This document shows positions 63,604-64,000 of a stretch of DNA of 64,000 bases, piece by piece. Origin of the DNA: RGIG5612 sp045616165 (GTDB taxonomy: Bacteria > Bacillota > Clostridia > Lachnospirales > Lachnospiraceae); contig JAZLGF010000028.1 of NCBI GenBank assembly GCA_045616165.1, positions 12,373 through 76,372 of the forward strand. Reading direction: 5' to 3'. The notes under the pieces are model-generated. The model did no database searches. It was not told where the DNA came from and saw nothing but the letters and a program-made list of their open reading frames with translations. The first letter of the stretch is position 1, and each line of letters begins with the position of its first letter. The position numbers and the translations under genes are program-made.

Positions 63604-63882
63604 TTGACTCAGTGTGATATGAAAGATGAAGCTAAGCATATAGCAAATATTATAACGGGGATTAGAATTGTTTGTGCAATCGCATTACTTTTTTGTCCAA
63701 CATTTTCATCTTGGTTTTACATCCCGTATATTCTTGGTGGTATCAGCGATGTATTTGACGGAATCGTAGCACGACATTTTGGGAAAGAAACAAAATTTGG
63801 CGCACGTCTGCATCGCAATCCTTACACACAAATATTTTTATGTGGAATGAGCGTAATGAAACGCGAAGCTGACGGCGCCTGA
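63604..63882 (+). pseudogene. CDP-alcohol phosphatidyltransferase, 3' part lost
   Basis: The start reads as a CDP-alcohol phosphatidyltransferase: a hydrophobic helix, then SDVFDGIVARHFGKETKFGARL, which contains the DGxxAR-x8-G part of the family motif. The expected continuation (D-x3-D) is replaced after about 63809 by an unrelated, GC-rich sequence ending at a TGA at 63880-63882. The gene is thus truncated by an insertion or rearrangement, or continues beyond an inserted element outside the window. The initiation codon is TTG at 63604. Confidence 0.7.
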
Positions 63883-64000
63883 GCTTAAGAAGGAGCTCGC
63901 GCCGTGGCTTCGCTTCCTACGGCAGCTAACTTTCGTTCGCCAGTACACTTATGTCCGCCTGCTGCCTTGTTTTATTGGGTTTCCCAATATATGAGATTAG
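63810..64000. repeat. GC-rich structured sequence interrupting the gene, truncated by window end
   Basis: Composition changes abruptly to about 50 percent G+C. A long imperfect hairpin spans 63863-63913 (GCGAAGC, CGGCGC and GAGCT on the left; AGCTC, GCGCCG and GCTTCGC on the right) and a second, ATTGGG-TTT-CCCAAT, is at 63974-63988. It looks like the end of a repeat or mobile element; no protein is recognisable. Confidence 0.6.

Overview
This window is AT-rich chromosomal DNA (roughly one third G+C) from an anaerobic, low-GC Gram-positive bacterium, most likely a Clostridia/Lachnospiraceae-type organism. The support is strong AGGAGG-type ribosome binding sites, sigma-A-like promoters, genes for the carbonyl branch of the Wood-Ljungdahl pathway (acsD, acsC, acsE, acsB, acsV, cooC), an energy-coupling-factor transporter, oxygen-sensitive tungsten/Fe-S enzymes (aldehyde ferredoxin oxidoreductase, old-yellow-enzyme type reductase) and a 23S rRNA methyltransferase with the C-terminal extra domain common in that group. 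No rRNA, tRNA or CRISPR array was seen. All identifications come from reading the sequence; no database search was possible.

Region by region. 1-5.2 kb: end of trkA, trkH, a copper-type P1B ATPase that appears to lack its nucleotide-binding domain and carries a C-terminal CopZ-like domain with its own Shine-Dalgarno, and two unknown membrane proteins on the minus strand. 5.2-18.2 kb: hslO, a one-ATPase ECF transporter, a methyltransferase, a His-rich small protein and CooT, then after a terminator the acetyl-CoA synthase cluster cooC-acsD-acsC-acsE-acsB-acsV-DUF3786. No CODH catalytic gene (acsA/cooS) is present in the cluster or the window. A cold-shock gene closes this part. 18.3-29.6 kb: ordinary chromosome (polysaccharide deacetylase, alpha/beta hydrolase, mgtE; a ydjI/ydjG/ydjH-like SPFH, zinc-ribbon and TPM set; TrpR-like regulator, pcrA, rlmD).

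29.6-54.8 kb: a putative integrative mobilizable element of about 25 kb starting at or near the 3' end of rlmD. Its right part holds a VirD4/TraG coupling protein, a MobV relaxase with a candidate oriT, a Mom-like DNA modification gene, a winged-helix protein behind four TGTA-N6-TACA boxes, an XRE regulator and a large serine recombinase. Its left part is a defence-like operon behind a promoter with a perfect operator: a small protein, a GHKL ATPase, an unknown protein, a DUF6339 protein, a 947-residue protein combining a zinc ribbon, two RNA-polymerase-alpha-CTD-like HhH modules and a sigma-region-4-like helix-turn-helix, then a type II restriction enzyme with B3-like domain, a C5-cytosine methyltransferase, a HelD-like SF1 helicase, a DUF3825 protein, an EF-hand-like microprotein and a membrane protein. 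This set does not match any named defence system I know and is the best candidate here for an undescribed system.

54.8-57.0 kb: prophage-like remnants, namely a KilA-N protein behind a near-perfect LexA box, an XRE/zinc-ribbon membrane protein and a decayed second KilA-N copy. 57.0-63.8 kb: a co-directional redox/lipid-type cluster (FMN/Fe-S/FAD enoate-reductase-like protein, SDR, tungsten aldehyde:ferredoxin oxidoreductase, 2[4Fe-4S] ferredoxin, condensation/acyltransferase-like protein and a CDP-alcohol phosphatidyltransferase). The last gene is broken by a GC-rich, strongly hairpin-forming sequence that runs to the end of the window.
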